Assembly (NCBI GenBank): GCA_022841375.1
Contig: JALHRQ010000003.1
Location: forward strand, 166,692-230,691
Source of the DNA: Burkholderiales bacterium
GTDB taxonomy: Bacteria; Pseudomonadota; Gammaproteobacteria; Burkholderiales; SG8-41
DNA length: 64,000 nucleotides
Direction: 5' to 3'
Positions 8,044 to 15,796 of this stretch are shown piece by piece. Under the pieces are notes generated by a model. That model ran no database searches and was not told where the DNA came from. It saw only the letters and a list, made by a program, of their open reading frames with translations. Position numbers and translations under genes: made by a program. How positions within the stretch are numbered: position 1 is the stretch's first letter; each line of letters begins with the position of its first letter.

Positions 8044-9144
8044 ATGCAACGTCGTTCATTCCTGAAAAAGGCCGGCCTCGGTCTGGCCGCGGGTACGGTG
8101 GCCGCGCCGGCGATTGTGCAGGCGCAGCCGGTGATCCAGTGGCGGCTCGCTTCCAGTTTCCCGAAAAATCTCGATACCCTGTATGGCGCCGCCGAAATCC
8201 TGTCGAAGCGCGTATCTGAAGGCAGCGACGGCAAATTCCAGATTCGCGTGTTTTCCGCCGGCGAAATCGTGCCCGGCCTGCAGGTGCTTGATGCCGTGCA
8301 GAACGGCACCGTGCAATGTGGCCACACCGCGCCGTATTACTACATCGGCAAGGATCCGGCATTTGCTTTTGCCACGGCACTGCCGTTCGGTCTCAACGCG
8401 CGCCAGCAGAATGCGTGGATGTACTACGGCGGCGGACTGCAGGCGGTGGCCGCGCTGTTCAAGGACTATGGCTGCATTCAGTTTCCCACCGGCAACACCG
8501 GTGTGCAGATGGGCGGCTGGTACCGCAAGGAAATCAAAGCGCTCGCCGATCTCAAGGGTCTGAAGATGCGCGTCAGCGGTCTCGCCGGGCAGGTGCTGGC
8601 GAAGCTCGGCGTCGTCGGCCAGCAGATCGCCGGCGGCGAAATCTATCAGGCGCTCGAACGCGGCACCATCGATGCCGCGGAGTGGGTGGGCCCGTACGAC
8701 GATGAGAAGATCGGCATTCAGAAAGTCGCCAAGTACTACTACTACCCCGGCTGGTGGGAAGGCGGGCCGCAGCTGTCGACGGTGGTCAACATCAAGCAGT
8801 GGGAGTTGTTGCCCAAGGCCTACCAGTCAATTTTTGAATCGGCCTGTGCCGAAGCCAATGTGCACATGCTGGCGAGTTACGACGCCAAAAATCCGGAAGC
8901 GCTGAAACGCCTGGTTGGCAGCGGCGCGCAGCTGCGCCAGTTTCCGAAACCGATCATGGAGGCCGCGCAAAAGGCCGCGTTCGAAATCTATGACGAAGCC
9001 GCGGCAAAAAGTCCGCACTTCAAACGCATCTACAGCCAGTGGCTGAAGTTCCGCGCCGACCAGTTCCTGTGGTTCCGCGTCGCCGAGATGAGCTACGACA
9101 ACTTCACGTTTAACAGCGCCGCGCGGCCGACCGCGAAAAAGTAG
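8044..9144 (+). CDS. TRAP transporter periplasmic receptor (DctP family)
   Basis: 366 residues. The N-terminus carries a twin-arginine motif (RRSFLKKAG) and an alanine-rich h-region ending AQP, indicating Tat export and periplasmic location. WRLASSFPKNLDTLYGAAE and the block around GLKMRVSGLAGQVLAKLG, followed by ERGTIDAAEWVGPYDD, are typical of the DctP group that binds 2-oxo acids, often with a metal and as dimers (TakP-like). The TRAP membrane subunits (DctQM) are not in the window, so the cognate transporter must lie elsewhere or the receptor is an orphan. CGGAGG ahead of the ATG is a clear ribosome site. Confidence 0.92.
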   Translation: MQRRSFLKKAGLGLAAGTVAAPAIVQAQPVIQWRLASSFPKNLDTLYGAAEILSKRVSEGSDGKFQIRVFSAGEIVPGLQVLDAVQNGTVQCGHTAPYYYIGKDPAFAFATALPFGLNARQQNAWMYYGGGLQAVAALFKDYGCIQFPTGNTGVQMGGWYRKEIKALADLKGLKMRVSGLAGQVLAKLGVVGQQIAGGEIYQALERGTIDAAEWVGPYDDEKIGIQKVAKYYYYPGWWEGGPQLSTVVNIKQWELLPKAYQSIFESACAEANVHMLASYDAKNPEALKRLVGSGAQLRQFPKPIMEAAQKAAFEIYDEAAAKSPHFKRIYSQWLKFRADQFLWFRVAEMSYDNFTFNSAARPTAKK

Positions 9145-9315
9145 CCGCTGATATTCAAGCATCCATGCCGCGGGCAATTTTCCGGGGGCCGCGCGGGCTG
9201 GTATTGCGCCTTGATGATCGCGGATTCGGCAGACTTTAAAAATAACAAGCAGTTTCATGAAGCGCTGAAATCCAGAACTCGTGCATGAAAAGCAACAAAT
9301 GCATAAGGAATAAAA

Positions 9316-11058
9316 ATGGCCGCTGTAAAAAGTGAAATCCGCGATGGCATGAAAATCGACTGGGATGTGCCGATCACCATGGATGACGGCCTGGTGCTGC
9401 GCGCCGACGTGTTCCGGCCGGTGGCGGAGGGTCGCTACCCGGCACTGCTCAGTTACGGCCCGTACGGCAAGGGGCTCGCATTTGAGGAAGGGTACAAGAC
9501 GCCGTGGGAGATCATGCAACGGGAGAACCCGGACGTCTTCGCGGGTTCCACCAACCAGTATCAGTGCTGGGAGGTCGCGGACCCCGAGAAGTGGGTGCCG
9601 GATGGCTATGTTTGCGTGCGTATTGACTCGCGCGGTGCGGGCCGCTCGCCGGGTTATTTATGCCACAACGATGCACGCGAGACCCGCGACCTGCACCTGA
9701 GTATCGAGTGGGCCGCGGCGCAGTCCTGGTGCAGCGGCAAAGTGGGCATGAATGGCATTTCCTACTACGCGAGCAACCAGTGGCGGGCGGCGGCTTCGCA
9801 ACCGCCGCATCTGGCGGCGATCTGCGCGTGGGAAGGCTGGAATGACAGTTACCGTGACGGCAACCGCCATGGCGGCATCCTTTGCGTGTTTCGCAAGAAC
9901 TGGCAGGACATGCAGGTGAAGACCGTGCAGCACGGCGTCGGTGAACGCGGCGCCCGGAGTCGCATTACCGGCGAACTGGTGTGCGGTCCGGAAACGCTGT
10001 CCGACGATGAACTCGCAAAAAATCGCGAGGACATGTGGTCGGCAATGCTCTCCCGGCCATTTGACGAGGCCTATTACCGTGAGCGTTCGGCGGATCTGGC
10101 CAAAGTCATGGTGCCGTTGCTGTCGGCGGCGAACTGGGGCGGGCAGGGCCTGCATACCCGGGGAAACTTTGAAGGGTTCATGCGTGCGGGGTCGCAGCAG
10201 AAATGGCTGGAGGCGCATGGCGGTTCGCACTGGGCGCCGTTCTATACCGATTACGGCGTCAAATTGCAGAAAAGGTTTTTTGATTATTTTTTGAAAGGCG
10301 TGGCCAATGGCTGGGACCGGCAGCCGCGCGTGCTGCTGCAGGTGCGCCATCCCGGAGAGAAGTTTGTCGAGCGTCACGAAAACGAGTGGCCGCTGGCGCG
10401 CACGCAATGGACCCGCTTCCATCTCGATCCGCAGGGCATGCGGCTTTCGACTGCACCGGTCGCCACCGAACAGTCAGTAACTTACGCGGCGATGGGCGAT
10501 GGCGCGACCTTCATCACGCCCCCGCTGGAACAGGACACCGAGATCACCGGGCCGTCGGCGCTCAAGCTGTTCATATCCTCATCGACTGCGGACGCCGACA
10601 TTTTTGCGGTGCTGCGCGTGTTCGACCCGCAGGGCAAAGAGGTCGTGTTTCAGGGCGCGCTGGATCCGCATACCCCTGTCGGCCAGGGCTGGTTGCGCGC
10701 CTCGCACCGCAAGCTCGATGCGAAGCTGAACCTGCCTTATCGCCCGTACCACACCCATGACGAAGCGCAGCCGCTGGTGCCGGGGCAGGTTTATGAACTG
10801 GATGTTGAAATCTGGCCGACCTGCATCGTCGTGCCCAGGGGCTATCGCATTGCGCTCTCCGTGCGCGGCAGGGATTTCGAGCATGAAGGCGCGGCGGCGA
10901 CGCTGTCGAACATGAAAAATCCGATGCGCGGCTGCGGGCCTTTTGTGCACGATGACCCGGTCGACCGGCCGCCCGCCGTGTTCGGCGGCAACGTGACCCT
11001 GCATATGGGGCCGGATCGCCATGCCGGCCTGTTGTTGCCTATCATTCCAGCGGCATGA
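9316..11058 (+). CDS. CocE/NonD family hydrolase (S15-type)
   Basis: 580 residues. The N-terminal alpha/beta hydrolase domain has DDGLVLRADVFRP and IDSRGAGRSPG and a nucleophile elbow GISYYAS with Ser149. The C-terminal ~220 residues form the jelly-roll domain found in X-Pro dipeptidyl peptidases and cocaine esterase (LKLFISSSTADADIFAVLRV). His305 in GGSHWAPFY is the likely catalytic histidine. The acid residue normally found in a GWYD-type motif is not visible: the corresponding segment reads NWGGQG (273-278). Substrate unknown; acyl or peptide ester hydrolysis is the family activity. No signal peptide. AAGGAA lies before the ATG. Confidence 0.85.
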   Translation: MAAVKSEIRDGMKIDWDVPITMDDGLVLRADVFRPVAEGRYPALLSYGPYGKGLAFEEGYKTPWEIMQRENPDVFAGSTNQYQCWEVADPEKWVPDGYVCVRIDSRGAGRSPGYLCHNDARETRDLHLSIEWAAAQSWCSGKVGMNGISYYASNQWRAAASQPPHLAAICAWEGWNDSYRDGNRHGGILCVFRKNWQDMQVKTVQHGVGERGARSRITGELVCGPETLSDDELAKNREDMWSAMLSRPFDEAYYRERSADLAKVMVPLLSAANWGGQGLHTRGNFEGFMRAGSQQKWLEAHGGSHWAPFYTDYGVKLQKRFFDYFLKGVANGWDRQPRVLLQVRHPGEKFVERHENEWPLARTQWTRFHLDPQGMRLSTAPVATEQSVTYAAMGDGATFITPPLEQDTEITGPSALKLFISSSTADADIFAVLRVFDPQGKEVVFQGALDPHTPVGQGWLRASHRKLDAKLNLPYRPYHTHDEAQPLVPGQVYELDVEIWPTCIVVPRGYRIALSVRGRDFEHEGAAATLSNMKNPMRGCGPFVHDDPVDRPPAVFGGNVTLHMGPDRHAGLLLPIIPAA

Positions 11059-11209
11059 CGGGGGCTGTCGCCGGTTTTCGATCACCGGCCTCAAGACCAG
11101 TGATTGAGTATCGATTTGAAAGCGGAATAGTGGTCGTTACCGGGAAAATACGCCCCCACGACAGACTGATTGCAGCGTTTAACCACAATCGGAACAGGGA
11201 AGGATCAGC

Positions 11210-12187
11210 ATGTTGAAAGCAGCCATTTACGGGCTCGGCCGCTGGGGCAACCGCCTCACCGAGTCGGTGCAAAACAGCAGCAAAATCCGTATCGTCAAGG
11301 CCATCTCCCGCAATCCCGCACACCACGCCGAGTATTCCAAAAAATACGGCATCCCGGTGATTGCCTCGTACGAAGAGGTGCTCAGGGATCCGCAGATCGA
11401 TGCCGTGGTGCTGGCCACCCCGCATTCAAAACACCATGAACAGATTGTTGCCGCTGCCAAAGCCGGCAAACACGTCTATGTCGAAAAACCGCTGACCCTG
11501 ACCCGCGCCAGTGCCGAGCAGGCGATAGAAGCGTGCCGCAGGGCGGAAGTCACCATGAGCATCGGATTCAATCGCCGCCATGCGCCTTCGTTTGTTGAGA
11601 TGCTGCGGCGGATCCGCGCCGGCGACATCGGCGATGTGCTGCACGTGGAGGCGCATTTTTCCGGGCCCACCGGCTACGGCCTGAAGCCCGGCATCTGGCG
11701 TTCAACCCGCGTTGAGGCGCCCGGCGGCGGCATGACGGCGCGCGGCATCCATACCCTCGATGCGCTGATCCAGATTAGTGGTCTGGTCAGCGAGGTTTAT
11801 GCCCATAGCGCCCGGCACAAACTGCCGGCCGAAATCGACATGGATGACACCACCACCATGCTGCTTAGATTCGCCAATGGCACGACCGGCAGCCTGACCA
11901 CGCTGTTTGTCACTGCAGAACTCTGGCGAGTGCATGCCTTCGGCAGCAAGGGCTGGCTCGAAATGCGGGGTGATACCGACCTGACCTTCCTCGGACTCGA
12001 GGGCAAACCCGAGCGTATCCCGCTGCAGGCAGTCGATAAGGAACAACTGACGCTGGAGGCCTTCGCCGACGCGGTGGCCGCGAAAACCCCGTTCACGGTG
12101 CCGCCCGAGCAGGCGATCAACGGCATCGCGGTGCTGGAGGCGATCGAGCCCTCTGCCAGAAGCGGCAAACCGGTCGTTATCGGTTAA
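11210..12187 (+). CDS. Gfo/Idh/MocA family oxidoreductase
   Basis: 325 residues. The N-terminal Rossmann fold begins AAIYGLGRWGN (NAD(P)-binding glycines at 8-13), followed by the family EKP motif at 92-94 (YVEKPLTLT), whose lysine is usually catalytic. The C-terminal beta-sheet domain has the expected length and MTARGIHTLDALIQISG, a common substrate-domain signature. Members oxidise sugars, inositols or related alcohols with NAD(P); the substrate here is not predictable. GGAAGGA precedes the ATG. It lies between the CocE-like hydrolase and an MFS gene on the same strand, with gaps of 151 and 93 bases. Confidence 0.9.
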   Translation: MLKAAIYGLGRWGNRLTESVQNSSKIRIVKAISRNPAHHAEYSKKYGIPVIASYEEVLRDPQIDAVVLATPHSKHHEQIVAAAKAGKHVYVEKPLTLTRASAEQAIEACRRAEVTMSIGFNRRHAPSFVEMLRRIRAGDIGDVLHVEAHFSGPTGYGLKPGIWRSTRVEAPGGGMTARGIHTLDALIQISGLVSEVYAHSARHKLPAEIDMDDTTTMLLRFANGTTGSLTTLFVTAELWRVHAFGSKGWLEMRGDTDLTFLGLEGKPERIPLQAVDKEQLTLEAFADAVAAKTPFTVPPEQAINGIAVLEAIEPSARSGKPVVIG

Positions 12188-12280
12188 GGGCAGAGCAGTT
12201 CCGGCGGCGGCATGCAGGGCGCCGCTGGCGTGATATAAACACGGCACTCCTGAAGCCACAGTTTTTGTCTGCATACTGCC

Positions 12281-13414
12281 GTGCCTGCCATTTATCTCAC
12301 CCTTGCACTGACCTTTTTCAATTTCACCGGCAACAACGCCATGCGCGTGTTGCTGACGCTGTATGCACTGCACCTCGGCGCGTCGGCCACGGCAGTGGGC
12401 GTCATCGGCGGTCTGCTGTTCGTGTTTCCGGTTTTGCTGTCGTGGGTGGTCGGCGGCCTCGCCGACCGCAAAGCCGCGCGCAAGCTGCTGCTGTTCGCCG
12501 CGACCTGCGCCGCGGCGTCGCTGCTGCTGATGTATTTTTTTCCGACGCTGCCGGTGTTTTACGCCGCCGCCGCATTGAACGGACTCGCGCTGTCGTTTTT
12601 CCATGTCACGCTGCAGAACCTGATCGGCAATCTCAGCAAACCCGAACACCGCGCGCGCAATTTCGCCAACTTCAGCATGATCGGCGCGACCACCAGTTTT
12701 TTCGGCCCGCTGACGGCCGGCCTGGCGATCGACCACCTCGGTTACGGCTGGGCCTGTCTGGTGACGGCGGCATTGTCAGTGGTGGTGATTGTGCTGCTGC
12801 TGACGCTGGGTCGCAGCCTGCCGCCGGCGCGCGGCCGCATCAAGGGCGGGGCCGAGCCGCGCGCCTGGCTCGACCGCGGCATGATCGGCATGCTGGTCAC
12901 CGGCGGACTGGTGCAGCTCGGTTACGACCTGTTCCAGTTCTACGTGCCCATCCACGGCCACGCCATCGGTCTTTCAGCCTCGGCGATCGGCGGCGTGCTG
13001 GCGACGCTGGCAATTGCGTCGTTCATCGTACGCTACTTTCTGGCGCGGCTTGCGGAACGCTACCCCGGCGAAAAATTACTGATGTGGGTGTTTGTCACCG
13101 GTGCGCTTGGTTTTGCGCTGGTGCCGTTCGCGACCAACGCCTGGGTGCTGGGTGCGGTTGCTTTCCTGTTCGGCCTCGGCATGGGCATCGGCATTCCGCT
13201 GACGGTGATCCTGATGTTCGCCAATTCCTCCGACGGCCGTTCCGGGCAGATGCTGGGCATCCGCCTCACCGTCAACAATACCGTGCGCATGAGCGGGCCG
13301 ATGGCTTTCGGCGCCATCGGTGCGGTGGTGGGGGTGTCGGCGGTGTTCTGGTTGCTGGCGGGGGTGATGCTGGCGGGGGCGGGGCTGGCGCGATGGCAGA
13401 AAAAAACGACATAG
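12281..13414 (+). CDS. Major facilitator superfamily transporter
   Basis: 377 residues with about 12 hydrophobic segments. GTG 12281 is chosen because it begins just before the first membrane helix (YLTLALTFFNF); no good Shine-Dalgarno is visible. The loop between helices 2 and 3 (GGLADRKAARKLL) is the MFS signature DRxxRR-like motif, and a basic loop (GRSLPPARGRIKGGAEPRAW) separates the two six-helix halves. The substrate is unknown. The gene ends 110 bases before the AT-rich HNH islet and probably marks the left edge of the host-like sequence. Confidence 0.88.
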   Translation: MPAIYLTLALTFFNFTGNNAMRVLLTLYALHLGASATAVGVIGGLLFVFPVLLSWVVGGLADRKAARKLLLFAATCAAASLLLMYFFPTLPVFYAAAALNGLALSFFHVTLQNLIGNLSKPEHRARNFANFSMIGATTSFFGPLTAGLAIDHLGYGWACLVTAALSVVVIVLLLTLGRSLPPARGRIKGGAEPRAWLDRGMIGMLVTGGLVQLGYDLFQFYVPIHGHAIGLSASAIGGVLATLAIASFIVRYFLARLAERYPGEKLLMWVFVTGALGFALVPFATNAWVLGAVAFLFGLGMGIGIPLTVILMFANSSDGRSGQMLGIRLTVNNTVRMSGPMAFGAIGAVVGVSAVFWLLAGVMLAGAGLARWQKKTT

Positions 13415-13524
13415 GTATTCCGAGTCGTTCTGAAAAGTTGGGCAGTTGCTACACTGACAATCTCAAATCGTCCTTTAGGGGAGCGACGGCTGAAATCTAA
13501 CGAATTTGCGGCCTCGAAACTTAT

Positions 13525-14307
13525 ATGCCAGTACAACTTTGGACAAAAGAACAATTAAAACTGGCGTTTCACTTGTACTTCCAATTGCCATTCGGCAAAT
13601 TGCATTATCGAAACCCAGAAATTATTGAGCTTGCATCGTTGATTGGTCGTACCCCGGGTGCGGTGGCGATGAAGTTAACCAACTTTGCTAGCTTGGATCC
13701 CCAAATCACTGGCACAGGACGAAAAGGGTTGAGCGGCGCATCAGCGCTTGATCGGAAAGTCTGGGCTGAGTTTCACGAAAATTGGGAGAAACTGGCTAGT
13801 GAGTCGGAGGAGCTGAGGCGCAAACTAGGCGGATCGATATCAGTCAGCCTTCAAAATACCGACGGCGAAGACTCTCCCGAAGACTATGCTGGTGAAACGC
13901 GGCCTAGATTGGTCAATCAACGTATAAAGCAAGCCCTTTTTAGGCGTGTTGTGTTGAGCGGGTATGGTGAAAAGTGCTGTATGTCTGGATTGGCTGAGCC
14001 GCAGCTCTTGGTGGCGAGCCACATCGTGCCATGGAGCAAGGATAAGGCGAACCGTTTAAATCCAAGTAATGGTTTATGTTTATCGGCGATACACGACAAG
14101 GCGTTCGATAAGGGGTTCATCACAATATCTGATGATTTTAGGGTGATCGTGTCTGAGAAATTGAGACGGAAAAAGGGCGACTTTCTAAGGGATGTGATTT
14201 TGTCGCTGCATGAAAGAAAGATTGCCCTACCAGATCGCTTTCAGCCTAAGGTGGAATTTTTGGCATGGCATCGTACCGCATGGTTTATTGATAACCGAGG
14301 TGCTTGA
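13525..14307 (+). CDS. HNH_2-type endonuclease
   Basis: 260 residues. The C-terminal part (residues ~150-205) matches the HNH_2 pattern: CCMSGLAEPQLLVASHIVPW with His166, then NPSNGLCLSAIHDKAFDKG with Asn182 and His190. These form the beta-beta-alpha metal finger of HNH nucleases. The N-terminal ~130 residues (TPGAVAMKLTNFASLDPQ) resemble the N-terminal region of predicted restriction enzymes of this type and may recognise DNA. Its stop is followed with no gap by the GTG of the next gene, so the two are translationally linked. Codon use and base composition are markedly AT-richer than in the neighbours, a sign of transfer. Whether it acts in defence, as a toxin or in homing is not shown. Confidence 0.85.
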   Translation: MPVQLWTKEQLKLAFHLYFQLPFGKLHYRNPEIIELASLIGRTPGAVAMKLTNFASLDPQITGTGRKGLSGASALDRKVWAEFHENWEKLASESEELRRKLGGSISVSLQNTDGEDSPEDYAGETRPRLVNQRIKQALFRRVVLSGYGEKCCMSGLAEPQLLVASHIVPWSKDKANRLNPSNGLCLSAIHDKAFDKGFITISDDFRVIVSEKLRRKKGDFLRDVILSLHERKIALPDRFQPKVEFLAWHRTAWFIDNRGA

Positions 14308-14688
14308 GTGATTGATTACGTTGTGTTGCACGAGGATGCGTTTTACGAATATTACAAACCGTATCGTCACCCCAAGGCCAGACACGATATTTGGGGAGGG
14401 CATGGTCTGGAAACTTTTGGTTCTGATATGGAAATAGTGCGCTGCTCCGACCCCAACTATCTTTGGACGGTTCTTGAGGATTGCGAATCGGATGACTATT
14501 GGATAGTTACGGGGTTTCATTACGTCAACAGGGTTTGTTATTTACTAACGGAAGTTCCACATCACTGGTTACCTATTGATTTCCGAGTTAAATATTGCCC
14601 GCGGCCTTACTCATTGACGACGCGAGGTTTGGCTCGTCAAATCACACGTATTAAGCGAATGGAAATGCAGCTTGGATTGAATTATTGA
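14308..14688 (+). CDS. Unrecognised 126-residue protein coupled to the HNH gene
   Basis: Begins with GTG immediately after the TGA of the HNH gene, so translation is probably coupled. I do not recognise the family. It is rich in Tyr, His and Trp (YYKPYRHPKARHDIWGGHG near residues 15-33; DDYWIVTGFHYVNRVCYL near 62-79), has an acidic central stretch and a basic C-terminus (RQITRIKRMEMQL), and shows no signal peptide or membrane segment. Base composition is AT-rich like its partner. A cognate regulator, immunity or specificity protein is possible, but nothing in the sequence proves it. Confidence 0.7.
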   Translation: MIDYVVLHEDAFYEYYKPYRHPKARHDIWGGHGLETFGSDMEIVRCSDPNYLWTVLEDCESDDYWIVTGFHYVNRVCYLLTEVPHHWLPIDFRVKYCPRPYSLTTRGLARQITRIKRMEMQLGLNY

Positions 14689-14717
14689 GTGTTTTTTTAA
14701 CTGATCTCCGAGGAACC

Positions 14718-15689
14718 ATGAACCACGCCAACCCCAACCGCACCGCCGAACTTGCCCGCAACGTCGAAATCGCGCTGCGTTTCAAGCAAAAGCAGGGCAC
14801 GCCGGAAATGCCGCAGGTCGAGAAGGAAGTGCTAGCGGCGAATTACGACAGGGTGCGCGGCGGCAATCTGCATCTGGCGAACAACGCGCGCGATCAGGGC
14901 TGGCCGCATCCGGCGCTGTATCTGCGTGCGGCGTTTCCGGATCGTGTCGATGTCATCGAGCAGGTGATTGCCGACGGTGACCGTGTCGGGTTGCTGTTCC
15001 GTGTCACCGGCACGCATACCGGCAATTTTTTCGGCATCCCGGCGACCGGCAAAAAAGTCGATGTGTATGAAGTGGCGCTGCTGCGCATCGTCAATGGCCA
15101 GATGGTCGAAGGCTGGTACATGATGGACGAGGCGGAACTGTTGCGGCAGCTCGGCGCCAGACTGCCGCCGCGGTCGGATGGCCAGCTGATTGCGCCGCCG
15201 CTGCCGCAGACCGAAGACGCAGCAACTTTTGTCCAAAAATTGGAGGATCAGCCGGTGCTGACCCCACTCGACCGCAACAAGCTCTCTGCTGCGCGCACGC
15301 GGCTGTCGACGCAGACCAAGGAAGGGCTCGCCACCGGCCATCACAATCTGCGCTTCGGCTTCCAGCACACGCGCGACTACAGCAAGGCGCACGGTCACGG
15401 CGAACTGAATCTGAATGCGGCTTTCGCCGAGCGGCGTTACGGGCTGGATGTGCTGATGGCGGAAGGCAAGCAGGTGTGGGTGCGCTTCAATGTCAACGGC
15501 ATCCATAACGGCCCGTTCTGCGGCATCGTGCCGACGGGCGCACGCATGGGCGTGAACGCAGTGGCGATGCTCAATTTCGACGACGAAGGCGCGATCACCA
15601 GCAGCTGGACCTTTGCCGATGAACTCGGTGTGCTGCTTCAGCTCGGCCGTCCCGATTTGCTGATCGATGAGCCTGGCGGTGTCCGCTAG
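14718..15689 (+). CDS. Tandem SnoaL-like (NTF2-fold) protein
   Basis: 323 residues from ATG 14718, which has GAGGAA upstream; an earlier in-frame start at 14685 overlaps the previous gene and lacks a site. Two NTF2/SnoaL-type halves are visible. Residues ~60-145 contain VIADGDRVGLLFRVTGTHTG and GIPATGKKVDVYEVALLRI. Residues ~210-310 repeat the theme with FNVNGIHNGPFCGIVPTG and NAVAMLNFDDEG. The pattern 'GTHTG-xx-F-x-G-x-PATG' is typical of ester-cyclase-like SnoaL proteins. A reaction cannot be assigned. Composition returns to the GC-rich chromosomal norm. Confidence 0.8.
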   Translation: MNHANPNRTAELARNVEIALRFKQKQGTPEMPQVEKEVLAANYDRVRGGNLHLANNARDQGWPHPALYLRAAFPDRVDVIEQVIADGDRVGLLFRVTGTHTGNFFGIPATGKKVDVYEVALLRIVNGQMVEGWYMMDEAELLRQLGARLPPRSDGQLIAPPLPQTEDAATFVQKLEDQPVLTPLDRNKLSAARTRLSTQTKEGLATGHHNLRFGFQHTRDYSKAHGHGELNLNAAFAERRYGLDVLMAEGKQVWVRFNVNGIHNGPFCGIVPTGARMGVNAVAMLNFDDEGAITSSWTFADELGVLLQLGRPDLLIDEPGGVR

Positions 15690-15703
15690 AGTCCATCTAA
15701 CCA

Positions 15704-15735
15704 CATGTTTTTAAAAGAGTTTTAATGATATATTC
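15704..15735. repeat. AT-rich patch, degenerate copy of the 13-mer element
   Basis: ATGTTTTTAAAAGAGTTTTA starts 15 bases after the stop of the SnoaL-like gene, in the 107-base gap before the first TPR gene. It shares the T5A3 core of the AAACA variant but does not match the full 13-mer. Confidence 0.35.
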
Positions 15736-15796
15736 GGGGCATTCCCGAACCCTTTCCGCGGGCTGACCTCGCCCCGCCTGACTTGCTCCGCTGATC

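Noticed and set aside
6896-8380. 494-residue leftward ORF opposite pmbA and the TRAP receptor
   Set aside because: Spans two real genes and their gap on the other strand; no motif.
12265-13500. 411-residue rightward ORF overlapping the MFS gene in another frame
   Set aside because: Arg/Ala/Gly-rich shadow; the MFS frame shows membrane helices and the family loop.
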